DNA of 64,000 nt from Epinephelus fuscoguttatus (GCF_011397635.1 NC_064775.1:14831452-14895451); one strand, 5' to 3'; positions 33,932 through 45,190 are shown, counted from the stretch's first letter. Program-made: numbers and translations. The notes: generated by a model not told the origin, from the sequence alone.

Positions 33932-33999
33932 GATAGCTCAGAGAGGAAGGACACTGGTCTGAAGACTGAAGGTTGAGAGTTCAATACTCATTTGGTGCA
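33932..33999 (+). pseudogene. tRNA-like unit 3, tRNA-Phe(GAA)-resembling
   Basis: Nearly identical to unit 2, 138 bases further on; it ends in tactcatttggtgca rather than tacttagctggtgca. Confidence 0.5.
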
Positions 34000-34021
34000 G
34001 TGAATGAAGCATGTTTGATTC

Positions 34022-34088
34022 TATAGCACAGCGTGGTAGAACACTGGTCTGTGGACCAGAGATCATGAGTTCAATACTTAGTTGGTAT
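34022..34088 (+). pseudogene. tRNA-like unit 4 (GTG at anticodon position)
   Basis: A-box-like tatagcacagcgtgg, central perfect hairpin ctggtc-tgtg-gaccag, B-box core GTTCAATAC. The inverse copy is at about 33234-33301. Spacing to unit 3 is only 90 bases, against about 139 elsewhere. Confidence 0.45.
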
Positions 34089-34161
34089 GTTCAATTTTGT
34101 AGTCAAACAACCCAAAGTGAAGAAGACATATGCTATTAAACCATAGTGAAGCACCTCATAA

Positions 34162-34229
34162 GATAGCTCAGAGAGGAAGGACACTGGTCTGAAGACTGGA
34201 GGTTGAGAGTTCAATACTCATTTGGTGCA
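34162..34229 (+). pseudogene. tRNA-like unit 5, tRNA-Phe(GAA)-resembling
   Basis: Same as unit 3 in sequence. The inverse copy on the minus strand is at about 33094-33161. A further degenerate inverse unit is at about 33390-33445. Confidence 0.5.
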
Positions 34230-34482
34230 GTGAATTTTGAGACATCATTCCCAAAATGAAGAAGACAAATACACGAAGAGAACAGTTTCAAGTGTGCGTG
34301 GCATGGTGGCGTGGTCTGTCAGTTCCCGGTTTGGAAGGCGCCAGAGCCGGGTTCGGTTCTCACCGTTGTGAGGGCACTGTGTCCAGAGCTCCACTGTGGA
34401 AAGGGAGTTGAGACGTGTGTCTCCTCCCGGTGTTTCGGGGAAATGAAATGCAGGGGTTATGGCACAGAAAACCAGAATTTTA

Positions 34483-35264
34483 AAAAGTTTGATGTGTTGA
34501 CAACTGCATAAATACATGAAACTTACTCATTCAAGTTTGATCCAGAGTACTGACAATTTTTTTTATGACATTGTTTCGCAGTACCTTACAATGACTGGTA
34601 TTTTTCTGACCTTTTTTTATGGATTATCTTTTCACAATGCTGTTTTTGGTGACATTTTAGAAGGCAAACTCGGGGTTTCTGTACATCCATAAAAAGGCTT
34701 TTAATTCATTAGTCAGAAAATAAGGCAACTGATATTATAATATCACAAATCAGTCATTCAGAAGCCCTAAACAACACAGGATTTTATGAATTGTTTTTTG
34801 TAATATTAAATTGTAAAATCTTAAAGTATCTCTTACATCTTACATCTCTTATATCAACACCAGGGTCAGCAGCAACAGATCTCCAAACACTATTTGAGTG
34901 TATGCCTACAATCAGTTTGGGCAAAATTGGCCCTAACCCTAGGTATCTGGTGATAGTTCATGTTTTTTCCTTCTTCTCAAGTTTGGTTTTTGTAAAACTG
35001 GTCTTAAGTTTCATTCTGAGTGTCAAAAAAAAAGCCTGAAAAAGTCTTGAATCTAACTCGCCTCGAGCTGCAGGAACCCTGGTATAATACCATGACATAT
35101 GACACTATGACCTTTTTAAATTACTTTTTCATATAATTCTACCATTACTGTTACTACCACAAATACTACAACAACAACTACTATTCCAAATACTAGAACC
35201 ACTGCTATAGAAACAGAAGGGAGGCTGTGTGCTAAGTTAGAAATCAAATAAATTGATTAATTAC
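34483..35264. other. Intergenic DNA with satellite-like patches
   Basis: The patches of actatgac repeat at 34550-34640 and 35085-35140 are the only recognisable structure. At 34860-34930 a caccag...gtatct span has an open frame but weak splice context. Confidence 0.4.
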
Positions 35265-35333
35265 CAAATTTTTAGTTCCATGCGATCCATTGTCTCTTCC
35301 AGGCTCTTCAAGTCCCTGAGGGCATTCAGCAGT
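35265..35333 (-). ncRNA. Candidate spliced exon on the sox1 strand
   Basis: Minus strand: tctctgttttctgtccag precedes and gtaatt follows. Length 69 nt (divisible by three). One open frame reads LLNALRDLKSLEETMDRMEL then KI, a typical amphipathic helix; a second frame is also open. It lies 15.5 kb upstream of sox1 in the same orientation. It could be a coding exon of an unrecognised gene or an exon of a sox1-overlapping noncoding transcript. Confidence 0.4.
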
Positions 35334-35434
35334 CTGGACAGAAAACAGAGACATATTTACCAACACTTTGAAGACATTTAAGGTGTCTCCTGCTCCAATA
35401 ACAGACATAGCCTATAGACATATCTGTACTGTAC

Positions 35435-35830
35435 CAGGGGTTCTCAAAGTTATGATGATCGAGTGCAACTTTAAGGAACCAGCATGTGATTGAGGGCTGC
35501 ACAGGAGAAGGGCACATATCAAACAAAAGATCCTTTCCATCTCACTTCCACATTAAACTGCCGAGATGTCCATCAAAATCGCTAACTGTAGCTAACAGCA
35601 CTGGCACTGATGACACAAAGTAATGCCTGCGACACTCACAAGGTGCCACAAGTCGCTATACAATCAGCTTTCTACAAGTTGTCATTCCTAACCTGACAGA
35701 TGCTTGTCAGCAGAGCGCAGTTTGACGCAGTAGCTGAGAAATGTATTCAATGTAAGCTACTAAAGAGTAAAGTATTGACATGGACTGGTAATGACTAAAA
35801 TATAATGCTATGTCTAAGAAACGCTGTGCT
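35435..35830 (+). repeat. Old dispersed repeat, uninterrupted copy
   Basis: Starts near ggggttctcaaagttatgat. Its central part matches 27985-28157 plus 29125-29160, where the THAP element sits. It therefore shows the empty-site arrangement. Confidence 0.6.
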
Positions 35831-36040
35831 AAAACAGATGATTGAAAACAATGACTGATGATATATTAGTGCACAGCAGCGCTGATCAGCATCCTGCTCT
35901 GACCTTTGATACTCTCAGCTGAGCTCTTCACATCAAACCTTTGTTTCCCATCATCCTTACATCTGCTACAGGCGGGTCAAGCAGTGATGATGCAGCGGCT
36001 GCATTTTATTTGGACCTCCCTCTCCCTCATCAAAGCCCCC

Positions 36041-36043
<3 letters not shown>

Positions 36044-36075
<32 letters not shown>
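36044..36075 (+). repeat. (AC)n microsatellite
   Basis: Pure AC run. A (GT)n run of about 24 bases is at 36225-36248. Confidence 0.95.
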
Positions 36076-36076
<1 letters not shown>

Positions 36077-36259
36077 AGCACATACATTTAATTTAATTAG
36101 AGAATGTGCAGCCTCCCTCTCTGCCAGTATTGTCAAAGTGCTCGCAAGCAGCCAACACTATCACTGATTGCTTCTAGATAGGAGGAAATATGATTAGACC
36201 ACATGTTTGAGTTCCCCTGTTTACGTGTGTGTGTGTGTGTGTGTGTGTCGGAGGTGGGA

Positions 36260-36960
36260 GGAAATGAAGAAATCTGATTGTGGTTTTGTTGGTGGTGAGA
36301 GCAGAGGTAGGCTGAAGGGTTAAAAAGGATGAGGGGATGATTGGATATGAGGATACAAGAGAATGCGAGAAGACGGAGGGGGGAGGAAGGAGCTGATACA
36401 TCAATTTCATAGATTGTGTCAATTCTGCCACACAATTGGTCAATTCTAAAATATGGCTGTAACAGATTGGAGAATTCCCTTTTTTCCCCCCAAGAGGACA
36501 AAGCTGCAGCCTGGACATGGTTAGCCTAGCTTAGCATCAAGACTGGGTGAACTCAGCTAGCCTAAAAGAAGTTGGTATCAGTGTCCATAACTTAACCAGT
36601 GATGTGGAGGAAAGGGTAGATGTGGAGGAGAGAAGATGCCTAATCTCTCATTATGAGTTTGATTTTCTGATGAACAGGAGGTAAACATGAAAGCTTTGAT
36701 TCTCTGTGTAACAAGATTAGTGTTATTAAAGGGAGAAGGGCAGCCAGAGAGGAGGGGGAGGAAGGATGGAGGGAAACATGGTGAGACAGAGGAAAGAATG
36801 AAGGATTGACCTTTGCAGGATGAGGTAAAGAGAGATGGGAGAACCCCACTGAGGAGCTGTGAAAAGAAAAAGGAAAGGAGAGAGGACGGAGGGAGGGAAG
36901 GACTGCGATGGAGTGACCCCGGCGAAAACAGATTAGTGGACCATGAAGAGGATTACCAGC
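36260..36960. other. Purine-rich intergenic DNA
   Basis: Plus strand is GA-rich (for example 36720-36900, with ggagggggaggaaggatgga). The 114-138-residue minus-strand frames are products of this bias. No gene is supported. Confidence 0.5.
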
Positions 36961-37000
36961 AATGATAGTCCCTCTGAGGGAGCAGCCAGTCCCAGCCAAT

Positions 37001-37003
<3 letters not shown>

Positions 37004-37060
<57 letters not shown>
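37004..37060 (+). repeat. (AC)n microsatellite
   Basis: About 57 bases of pure AC. Confidence 0.97.
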
Positions 37061-37061
<1 letters not shown>

Positions 37062-37257
37062 AACAATGACCACATTAAAGTGATCAGCATCAGTCCAACC
37101 TGTCTGACTAATGCAAACATATACACATAACACACACATGGACCTCAGCACAGTGAGACCTTTGGTCCTGTGTAAGTTCATTTTAAGCTCTGTTTTACTT
37201 TGAAAATGATTTTATAACAATGTTAGTCGTGTCTGCCTGGCTCGGAGCATTTACAAG

Positions 37258-37276
37258 TCTCTCACTCTCACTCTCA

Positions 37277-37324
<48 letters not shown>
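37258..37324 (+). repeat. (TCTCAC)n/(CA)n compound microsatellite
   Basis: tctcactctcactctc followed by a pure CA run. Confidence 0.95.
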
Positions 37325-37327
<3 letters not shown>

Positions 37328-37679
37328 GTGTCAGCCCAGCACGTTGAACCTCTCTAGTTGACAGTCAGCTGTTTTCTCTGCTGTTGTGCAACATTGGCAG
37401 AATTGTAGGTGTGTGTGTGTCATTGGTGTGAGTGGCCAAGACCAGCTAATCCCACTCAACCCCCAACACCACCAGCAGCACCATCATGTCTGATTTTAAC
37501 TGACACATCTGAAAATGATTCTGTAGAGCACAAAGTTCTGTGAGCTGAACATGACAACACAGTCAGAAAGACTTTTTTTAAAGAACCACATCCACCTGTC
37601 GTACTGACATTTTAAAGGACAGGTTCACAGTCATCAACTTGTAAATCACAGTGTACCACTACAGCCCTGCTTAGGAGAT

Positions 37680-37940
37680 ACCAGCTTGATTTGTCTGTGG
37701 CCTGGTCCACACATGGACCAGTATTTTGAAAACTGGGTTTTCATTCTCAAAAAATCCTGTCCACACACACACTATTATAGAAAAATCTCTGTCAAAGTGA
37801 AACCGCAAAAACACAGCTACAGTGTTGTCAAGAGCATACCAAACCAACAGGAGACAATATAACTGCAATCCTGAAGCAGAGGCAGATGTTGGCCAATCAG
37901 AAGCCTGAAAATACGCTATCATACTGTTCCTCAGTATTGT
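37680..37940. repeat. Probable dispersed DNA-element remnant
   Basis: gtggcctggtccacacatgg ... gaaaactgggttttcattct is like the 'gtccacact...gttttcgaaaac' repeat family of fish. Ends are not clear. The flanks at 37325-37679 and 37941-38660 have no recognised feature. Confidence 0.4.
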
Positions 37941-38669
37941 CGAAGGGTAACTGATCACTGATGTGTAAACATGTAAAAAGTCCTGTTAGTAAGGTTAGAA
38001 CCAGCACTATTTTTGTTACGTCTGCCACTGCATGAAACATCACCACTTTTGTAATGCCTCATAATGACACACACTGACATCTCAAGCCACAAACACATTT
38101 TCACTATCTCCATGTCAACAGTGAAAATGGCTTTTCTATTAGGGGTCATTTAATGTCCAGGATAAACAGGAGATATTAGAGCAACAAGAACTGTCATAGA
38201 ACAATGTTCGTATCATCAGACAGTTGTTTTGAGACAGACTTGAACATTTTTAACCTGTTTTAAGTGCCCATAAAGTAAAGTTGTGAGAAAAATGCCACTA
38301 TATAAACAACTACAATTACTGCAGCTACAAAAACACAACACGACGTTATAGCACAGACATGGAAAAACAATACTACTGAACTATTTCATACCTATATGAT
38401 AATATATCTAAACTGGAACCAGTTATCTGAACTCAACCTAAAGCTGACTGTAGTGTCTGAGTCTCTACAATGAAACTGACAAGTTAAATGTCATGACCAA
38501 TAGTACAGTGGCCAGAACTAGGAAAACAGAAAGGTAACACTGTGTAATGAGCACATACAAGCACACAGGTACAAGAGAAATGCTGACAGAATCAAAATTT
38601 AGGCACCAAAATGCAGCGACAGAAGAAATATTCAGATCTTTTAAGTCACAGCAGTGATACCACCACATG

Positions 38670-38800
38670 AAAAATCCTAGTTAAGTAAAAGTACAGACGT
38701 ATTAAAGCAAATGTACAAATGCTCCTCTAAAATGTGGCTCAGTAGAGGAATAAAGGCCACAAAATAAATGTTTTAAGTACCTGAATAAATATACTTGGCT
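38670..38800 (+). repeat. Fish 'aagtaaaagtac' MITE, short piece
   Basis: Contains agttaagtaaaagtacagac and ttttaagtacctgaataaat, the same family as at 62408-63363. Confidence 0.55.
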
Positions 38801-40150
38801 ACACTGACTTACACTGATCTGAAACACTTATTTTCTGCTGTACAACTTGAGTTTTTTGAATGTATATCATGGCGATCAGTGACAAACAATAGTTCGCTCA
38901 ATTTTGAATTCAACATCACAAAATGTTGAAAAGGTCAAAGGGGTTGATGACAAGCTTTGCAGACACAAATCAATATCCAGATCAAATGATAAAAGACACT
39001 AAACCTTTCCTTCTCTCTGACATTTCTCTCCATCCTGCTGAGGGAAAGTTTTGATATGAGGGCCCCCCTCAGAGGAGGATGGGGGTCCTCTCTCTGCTCC
39101 ACTCATCTTAAATGAGGGCTTTTTCCTCCATCTTCTCTGCTGTTGGTGGGGGGTGTCGGGCTCAGGGGAAGAATGAGGGCTTCCTGGGGAGGGCCTTTAA
39201 GTGCAGGGCTGAGGAGTGTCTCGCCCTCTCTCTTCCTGCCTCACACTTCTCCTCCGTGTCCCTCACTCCTCCTAAATGGGGTCAAGCTAGCGGCCGGGAC
39301 CTGCTGCTTTCAAAGACCCCAAAGAGCAGCTCTCCTCCTCCTGCCCTTTCCTCCCGTCCCTCAACAACCTTTTCTTCTTCCTTTCGTTCCAGTCCTGTCC
39401 CTCACGTCACCTTCCTCTCCTCTTCTTCTTATCGTGCTTCCTCTCTATCACGCAGGTGCACCATTCTCGTCTTCATACCTTTCCTTTTTTATTTTTCTAC
39501 AGCTGTAATATTTGGCTTTTCCTGCTCTTCACTGCACGATTCATACTTGAGCAAGACTTTAGGCCACAACAATCCTAAAAACAGTCGCACAATCCTAGAG
39601 GGACCAAACCTTGACGTCTCAAAAGTTAATTTTTTTCCAATAAATGTTTATCAAGACTTCCGGACATGTGTTTTCCAACCTGTGGGTCTGGTTCCCTTAG
39701 GGTTCTAATGATTAATCGGAGAGGTCACAAGACGACAAACATGATAGGAAACATTTCTGCTATGCAAAACTGTCTTTACTTTTTTCCGACTTTTGCGGCA
39801 GTTTTACCTCTTAAAATGAAGCAATCCGACAACTCTAATTCACTGCTCATAGCTCACAGATGTGCAACCCAACAGGAGGAGGTCACAAGTAGGCAGGGCT
39901 TGGCTGAAGCAACAACCAAGTCTAGACGTCTTTTGACCTGCTACCTCGAAAGAGTAAAAACTTTTTGGTCACATCAGGGCCATGAGACGTCTTGACCAAC
40001 ATTTAGATCAACAGGAGATTTGAAAAAGACACCACTCGTGATGTTAAACCCATTCATGCACTCATGTCAATCCAATCAGGTGGAGAGCTTTTGAAAGGCA
40101 AAACATCAACTAAACCTGACCGGTGTTTTTCTAATTCCACCTCCAACTAA
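38801..40150. other. Intergenic DNA with a pyrimidine-rich patch
   Basis: 39220-39530 is C/T-rich and produces the overlapping 198- and 121-residue frames, which I do not accept as genes. At 39660-39990 (ccaacctgtgggtctggttc ... gattaatcggagaggtcaca) there is a dispersed repeat also glimpsed, inverted, near 10900-10950. Confidence 0.4.
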
Positions 40151-40153
40151 CAG

Positions 40154-40299
40154 ATCAAGAAACTGCAGTCAGCCATCAAACAGCCAGACACCCCAGAACA
40201 TTTCTGTAGCTGCAGAGTTGTACAGCAGCTCTGTGCAGGACCCTGCTGCTACAAGTGGATGCAATTATGTTATTATTTTTCCACCAATGTTCAAATGAC
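40154..40299 (+). other. Weak candidate exon, open to a stop
   Basis: Preceded by a fair acceptor (ctaattccacctccaactaacag). In phase 0 it stays open for 48 codons (IKKLQSAIKQPDTPEHFCSC...), Cys-rich, to a TGA. No donor and no family match. Chance is the simplest explanation. Confidence 0.15.
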
Positions 40300-40985
40300 G
40301 TGAAAGCCTTCTTTTAATTTCTGTGCACATGTAGTTAAAGTTACTGTTCTGCATCATGGTCAAAAGACAAGTCATCCACTTTTTTGTATTATTTTCAGTG
40401 AGATTACATTTATCAGCTTAATCTTAAATTTGAATTGAACCTAAAACCCAGAAGTAGAGCAATCATCATGAGCCAATGAACCTCAACCACCGAATGCACA
40501 CCTTCATGTCTCAATAGGGCCTCCCCCCTTTGGTAAGTAGCAACATACCTTCCCTCCTGTCACCAGGCATCCATCTATCCATGGCAGAAAGCAGGAGATA
40601 TATCCATCGGTTAGTCCATCCAGGATGTCATTTACACACTCTATTCCTCCCGTGGAGTACAGCAGGAGAAAGATATGGAAGCCAAGTGTACAGTCTCCAA
40701 GTGATGTTCCCCTTACTCCTCACAGGTTCTCACTGTCTCAGCCTAGCAGCATCACATCTTCAGTTAAATTCCCACAGAGCTAATGTGTCCATCAACAGCT
40801 GAAACTGAAACCCTACCTGATGACTTGCTGCAACACAAACTGGACTCTGTCCCTACCCTCAGCAGCCATGTCTTTTCCAGCGTCCCTTCCTGCCCTCCTC
40901 AAGCTCTGCTCTCCCTGTCCACTCCTCAGTCTTTACCTCCATGGCGTTCCTCCCATCCCTGACTCTTTCTAGCACCACTGCCGAC
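40300..40985. other. Intergenic DNA, nothing recognised
   Basis: The 90-residue frame at 40530-40802 has no motif or context. Confidence 0.4.
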
Positions 40986-40989
40986 AGCC

Positions 40990-41470
40990 AGCGTGGCTCT
41001 CCGCTCCCCTCCGACCCATACTGGGTTTTATTTAATTTGTCCGTATAATAGACGTGAATGAACCCCGGGGTTTAGGGCTACACAGGCAGAGAAAGTGACA
41101 GACGAGGGAGGGGCAGGCCGCTCAGCAATGTGTGTCAAAAGAGAAACAATAAGTGCCATTATTTTTGATTGGCTTCCCCTTTTTGAAAATTACTTCCAAA
41201 GTGTGATGTCCCATTGTGGGAGCAGAATAACGCTGAACAATGCAGCAGGGGGCAGGGGGGGTAGTCTTATATATCCAGGCTGATATTCAAGGGGGCTTTG
41301 GCCAATGCTGGCTGGCCTGCACTGGATAACCCTGCAGCGCAGCGACTGGGCCCTGGGTTAGGCTCATAATGGCAGGCATTGGGAGGCCTTTAGTTCCCAT
41401 TGTGGCGGCTGTGTCAACAAAGAGGCCGCTGGGAGTTGCCTGGCATGTGGGATGGAGAAAAGGCCCTTTA
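40990..41470. promoter_or_regulatory. Putative conserved enhancer with several Sox/Tcf-type sites
   Basis: Repeat-free block with ACAAT-type Sox words at 41146-41150 (gaaacaataag), 41213-41218 (ccattgtggg, inverted), 41236-41241 (gaacaatgc) and 41399-41404 (ccattgtggc, inverted), plus caacaaagagg (41415-41425, Tcf/Sox-like). Also atttaatttgtccgtataat near 41032. About 21.3 kb upstream of sox1. SoxB1 enhancers often carry Sox sites for auto-regulation (known); its use here is inferred. Confidence 0.45.
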
Positions 41471-43024
41471 TCCCTTTCTTTTTAGAGACTGAAAGAGAGA
41501 GACGTTATCACAGCAGCTCGATGCATCATCTCTCTCTCTCTCGTGTCCCTGTTTACCCTGTTACACTTTGATAGATCGTCTGAAGAGAAGAGAATGTACC
41601 AAAAACTGGTTTCAGTGCTACATGCTAACACTTAGCTTACCTTGTGAGTAATGACTGATAACAGTGAGCACATACGCTTCTGTCTGCACACAAATTGATG
41701 ACTGCATATGCATTACCATGGTGCACATTTGACTGTGGGGATTGGGTTTTATTACAACTGAGCTCTTATTTTCACAGTCGTAACCAGAAATACTAACACA
41801 GTAATCACCATGTTAACTGCTAAAATTAAAAATACATTAAACAGGCCAGATCCATCCATCAATCCCAGTGTACAGACCAACTTCCTGCTCCAACTTTGAC
41901 CTGCTGCTCTTAGCTTAAAACTGCTGGTTGAAGGGGCAAAAGAACATTTTCAGTGCAAACCCCCCCCCAACATCATATCGTTAGCTTATCACTTAGGTGG
42001 GAAAAGAGAATATGTAGGAAGTAGGAAAGCAGACAATGGTGAACAAACCCTAAGCTGCTATAAGCAACTCGAATCCAGCCGGCCCGCTGTAAACTCCCTA
42101 CCGGATCAGCAAACTTTCTGTTGCTGCAGTGACACAAATTAGATCCACCCTGCTGGAGATACTGAGGCAGCCGCCACAAATAAATCAATGTATGGGAAAC
42201 ACAGCAGGCTTGATGAACAGGGACAGCTTATTGTAGCAGTTTAAGTTTACTTTATAAAGAAAAGTATGTTTTTCATTCATTTTATAGTCAATATAACATA
42301 TTTTAGTAAGCAAGAAAGTTTTCTACACTTTTACACAAACCGCCACAAAGACTAACTGACATGAGATGTGCATGGTTTTTTAAAATGTCTCATGATATAG
42401 AGTCTCTAAAAGTGCATCATTTACCTTTTCCTAGTGGCCTGGTGTTAAAAAAGTAAACAAAAATAAATTGCAAATAATCTTAATATTGAGTCATGGTACT
42501 TGTACAGTTGTAGTACTGAAAAATCGCAGTAATAATAAGCATATCAGTCCAGCCCTAGTTGTCAACATCGGACAGGTTGTGATGGCAGAATTCATCACCT
42601 TAATCTGGGTCTGTTCTCATGTTGACCCTCTGTTTTAAATGTTAAAGTCTTAGTAAAACATAGTCAGCATTTAAAGTCCTTAACTACACATCTTACTTTT
42701 TACAGACAGAACTATTTGTGATTCTGAATATGTTTAATTTCAGTTTTTCATGGAATTCCACTATGTGATTCATTATGTGATTAATGGGATCGAGCGTTAA
42801 AGTGAGCCAAGGCGAGCACTGTGACGTAGTAGAAAGGAGTCATGAAGTCAGTGAACTGAGTCATTAATACCAGGTAATATCGATCTAAAGTATGCTAATA
42901 TAAGCAAACATTTGCCACTATAAGCTATTGGCATTTCATTGCTTATGATTTTGACTTTTCATTTATAAAAGAAAGGCACATTATTTCACATTGGGATCTT
43001 GCATTTCATTGTTTGTGTGCATAC

Positions 43025-43025
<1 letters not shown>
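41471..43025. other. Intergenic DNA, nothing recognised
   Basis: AT-rich, no supported exon or repeat family. An 8-base C run is near 41961. Confidence 0.4.

Positions 43026-43079
<54 letters not shown>
43026..43079 (+). repeat. (GT)n microsatellite
   Basis: About 54 bases of pure GT. A second GT run is at 43233-43268, and (TTTG)n at 43407-43437. Confidence 0.97.
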
Positions 43080-43083
<4 letters not shown>

Positions 43084-43851
43084 AGCGTATCTACAAACAA
43101 CAACTACTGGACTTATCAGCCTGACGCCATGTCCACACTGGGTGCAAAAGCACCCTGATTCTCTGCACCAGTCAGCAAGCGATTCTGCTCCCCTGCTTTC
43201 TAATCACACGTAAAGCTCTGTCTCCATTTGCTTGTGTGTGTGTGTGTGTGTGTGTGTGTTTGTGTGTGACTGCTCGTCTCTCTTGCTCTCTGTTTTGACA
43301 TGACTGACATAAGTGAAAGCACTAGTTGCATATTTCTTGATATATCATGTTTAGATCACTTGTATAATATCTAATATCCCTTATATTGTTCAGAGTAGAT
43401 TATCAGTGTTTGTTTGTTTGTTTGTTTGTTTTTTTTGCCAGATTCACTCATGGGAAATGTAGACCAGACACTGAAGCTATCTGTCAAAAATAGATGGTGG
43501 ACTGAAATTAGACGTTGGACTTTAATTACTCACCGAAAATGTCAGTTGTAAATGTTGTAATTTGCCGGTTTAAAAAAAATCCATAAAATCCATAAAGGTA
43601 AATAAGTTGATTTCTAATCAGTTAAACTGACAATTGTTGCTGCTGAAATACAGAACAAGTGTGTGCAAGCTGCAACTCAAATTTCTCTCCCATGCGTCCA
43701 TGTTTTAGAGCAACACACACACACACAGCACACACATACATGAGCAGTGGGTCAGCTTGTCAATACCACTGTCGGCTCATTCATTCATCCAACTCCACCT
43801 GGGAAAGAGATGGACATGTGTGTTTACTCTAGATTCTATTCCCCCAGGCAA

Positions 43852-43853
<2 letters not shown>

Positions 43854-43901
<48 letters not shown>
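43854..43901 (+). repeat. (CA)n microsatellite
   Basis: Pure CA run of about 48 bases. Confidence 0.97.
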
Positions 43902-43902
<1 letters not shown>

Positions 43903-44920
43903 ACTATTATGCTTGTCTCCTGGCTGCGATGAGGCAACCTTGAGAAAGCAGGCGAAGCTGAACAAATAGTGGCATCCAAACACACACGTGCACATGTGTA
44001 TGTAAATACACACACGCAGACACCAGCACCTAAACAAACAGGCCCAGCGACGGTAGCAGCACACGCCAAGCAGCTCTCATTACCAGCCAGCACAATAAGC
44101 TATGGTCTCACACACACACATAGACAGAAGAGCTACATGGTCAATACCCAGTGAGTCTTTCATTACACAATAAATTGGAGGGACAGGCCAGCGAGCAACA
44201 CACACTCTCCTCCAGCACACTTTAACATTAGATTCATCTTAATATAGTTAATGTGTTGTGGTAAAAATTCATATCTGTAAATAGGTTTTTATTTCCAACA
44301 TCGCACAGGCTCACTGCAGATAGAAATGTGCTAAATTTACCCAGAGAAAAGAGAGGCGAGAGCAGTAAATGATCGAATGGGAGGCTGGTGGACAGCTCTG
44401 GATGCTGTTTGTTTACTACCACCACAACAGCATCAGCAGTTTCCTATTGGTGCCTATTGTTGGGCTGACACAGATAAAGCACCACAGAGAAAGAGAGAGA
44501 CATCAACTGGTCAGCATGGAAGGCAACAGAAAGAGGGAGACGCCTGGCAGAGTGACTGCATGTGTCAGGGGAAAATACACACTATAAATATCTTCATTTA
44601 TACGGCATGTTATATCTAAGGAATTTAATTTCTTTACTTTTTATTTACACATGAATTGCTAAATGCTTAAACAGGATATCAGCTGATAAAATAGCATTAA
44701 AATATCATTTTCCTGTGATGATTCTACATCGATTTCTGAGGGTTAAGTGTCTCGGAGTTAAATTTAGTGAGGCATGTGGGCTGGCAGCAAGTCTGTCTCC
44801 ACAAACTAATTTTTAACAGTAAATTTAAAGTCATCTGGATCATGTTTTTGAAGTTATATTTAGGCAAGTCAAAGTACTTTGAAAGGCTGAGCGTGTAGTG
44901 TTGTTTTCCGCATACATTAA
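43902..44920. other. Intergenic DNA with short CA patches
   Basis: No gene, repeat family or motif cluster could be supported. Confidence 0.4.
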
Positions 44921-44929
44921 TTTATTTCT

Positions 44930-45190
44930 CCTTTAAATGCTTTGTCCTGCTACTTTTCCTCTCTGCTACAATTTCCTCTCAGCGGTCATTAAAGGACCTT
45001 ATTATCTTGTGTACACACTTCACATGTATGCACATGTACGTGCACACTCCCAGCTAATGACAAGCCCTCCGGCTGACCCGCTGACCCTCATCAGAGCAAC
45101 AAAGAGGCAGATAGCAGCAGCGGGACAATAAGATGGAGAGGTGTTGCTTAGGGTGACGAGATAAAAGCAGTGACTTGACAGCGGTGGAGG
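44930..45190. promoter_or_regulatory. Putative conserved enhancer element
   Basis: Repeat-free island with agagcaacaaagaggcag (Tcf/Sox-like, 45095-45112), gggacaataagatgg (Sox ACAAT, 45121-45135), ggaccttattatcttgtg and cagctaatgacaag (homeodomain-like). No coding frame. About 25 kb upstream of sox1; function inferred. Confidence 0.45.

Larger units (their letters stand above)
32841..34482. mobile_element. Palindromic element with tRNA-like tandem units
   Basis: Two arms of about 479 bp (32841-33319 and 34004-34482) are near-perfect inverse copies around a 684-base centre. Outermost sequence is taaaattctggttttctgtg on the left and its inverse on the right. Both arms have a GC-rich outer part (about 32870-33010 and 34315-34440), which makes a mirrored open frame at 32785-33012 (-) and 34311-34511 (+), and an inner part made of tRNA-sized units. 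Each unit is joined by a spacer holding aaatgaagaagacaaatac. No transposase frame and no clear target duplication. It may be a non-autonomous foldback transposon that captured tRNA-like DNA. Confidence 0.75.

Noticed and set aside
33655..34229. Functional tRNA genes
   Set aside because: A- and B-box words are present, but acceptor and anticodon stems do not pair in most units and no CCA-proximal pairing or T-run terminator pattern is consistent; called tRNA-like only.
32785..34511. A 44-residue peptide (MVCQFPVWKAPEPGSVLTVV...) encoded twice, on opposite strands
   Set aside because: Arises from the two inverse arms of the palindromic element; no codon bias or family, so treated as element sequence and not as a duplicated gene.
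36640..37056. 138-residue minus-strand frame starting in a CA run
   Set aside because: Microsatellite plus purine-rich strand bias; no motif.
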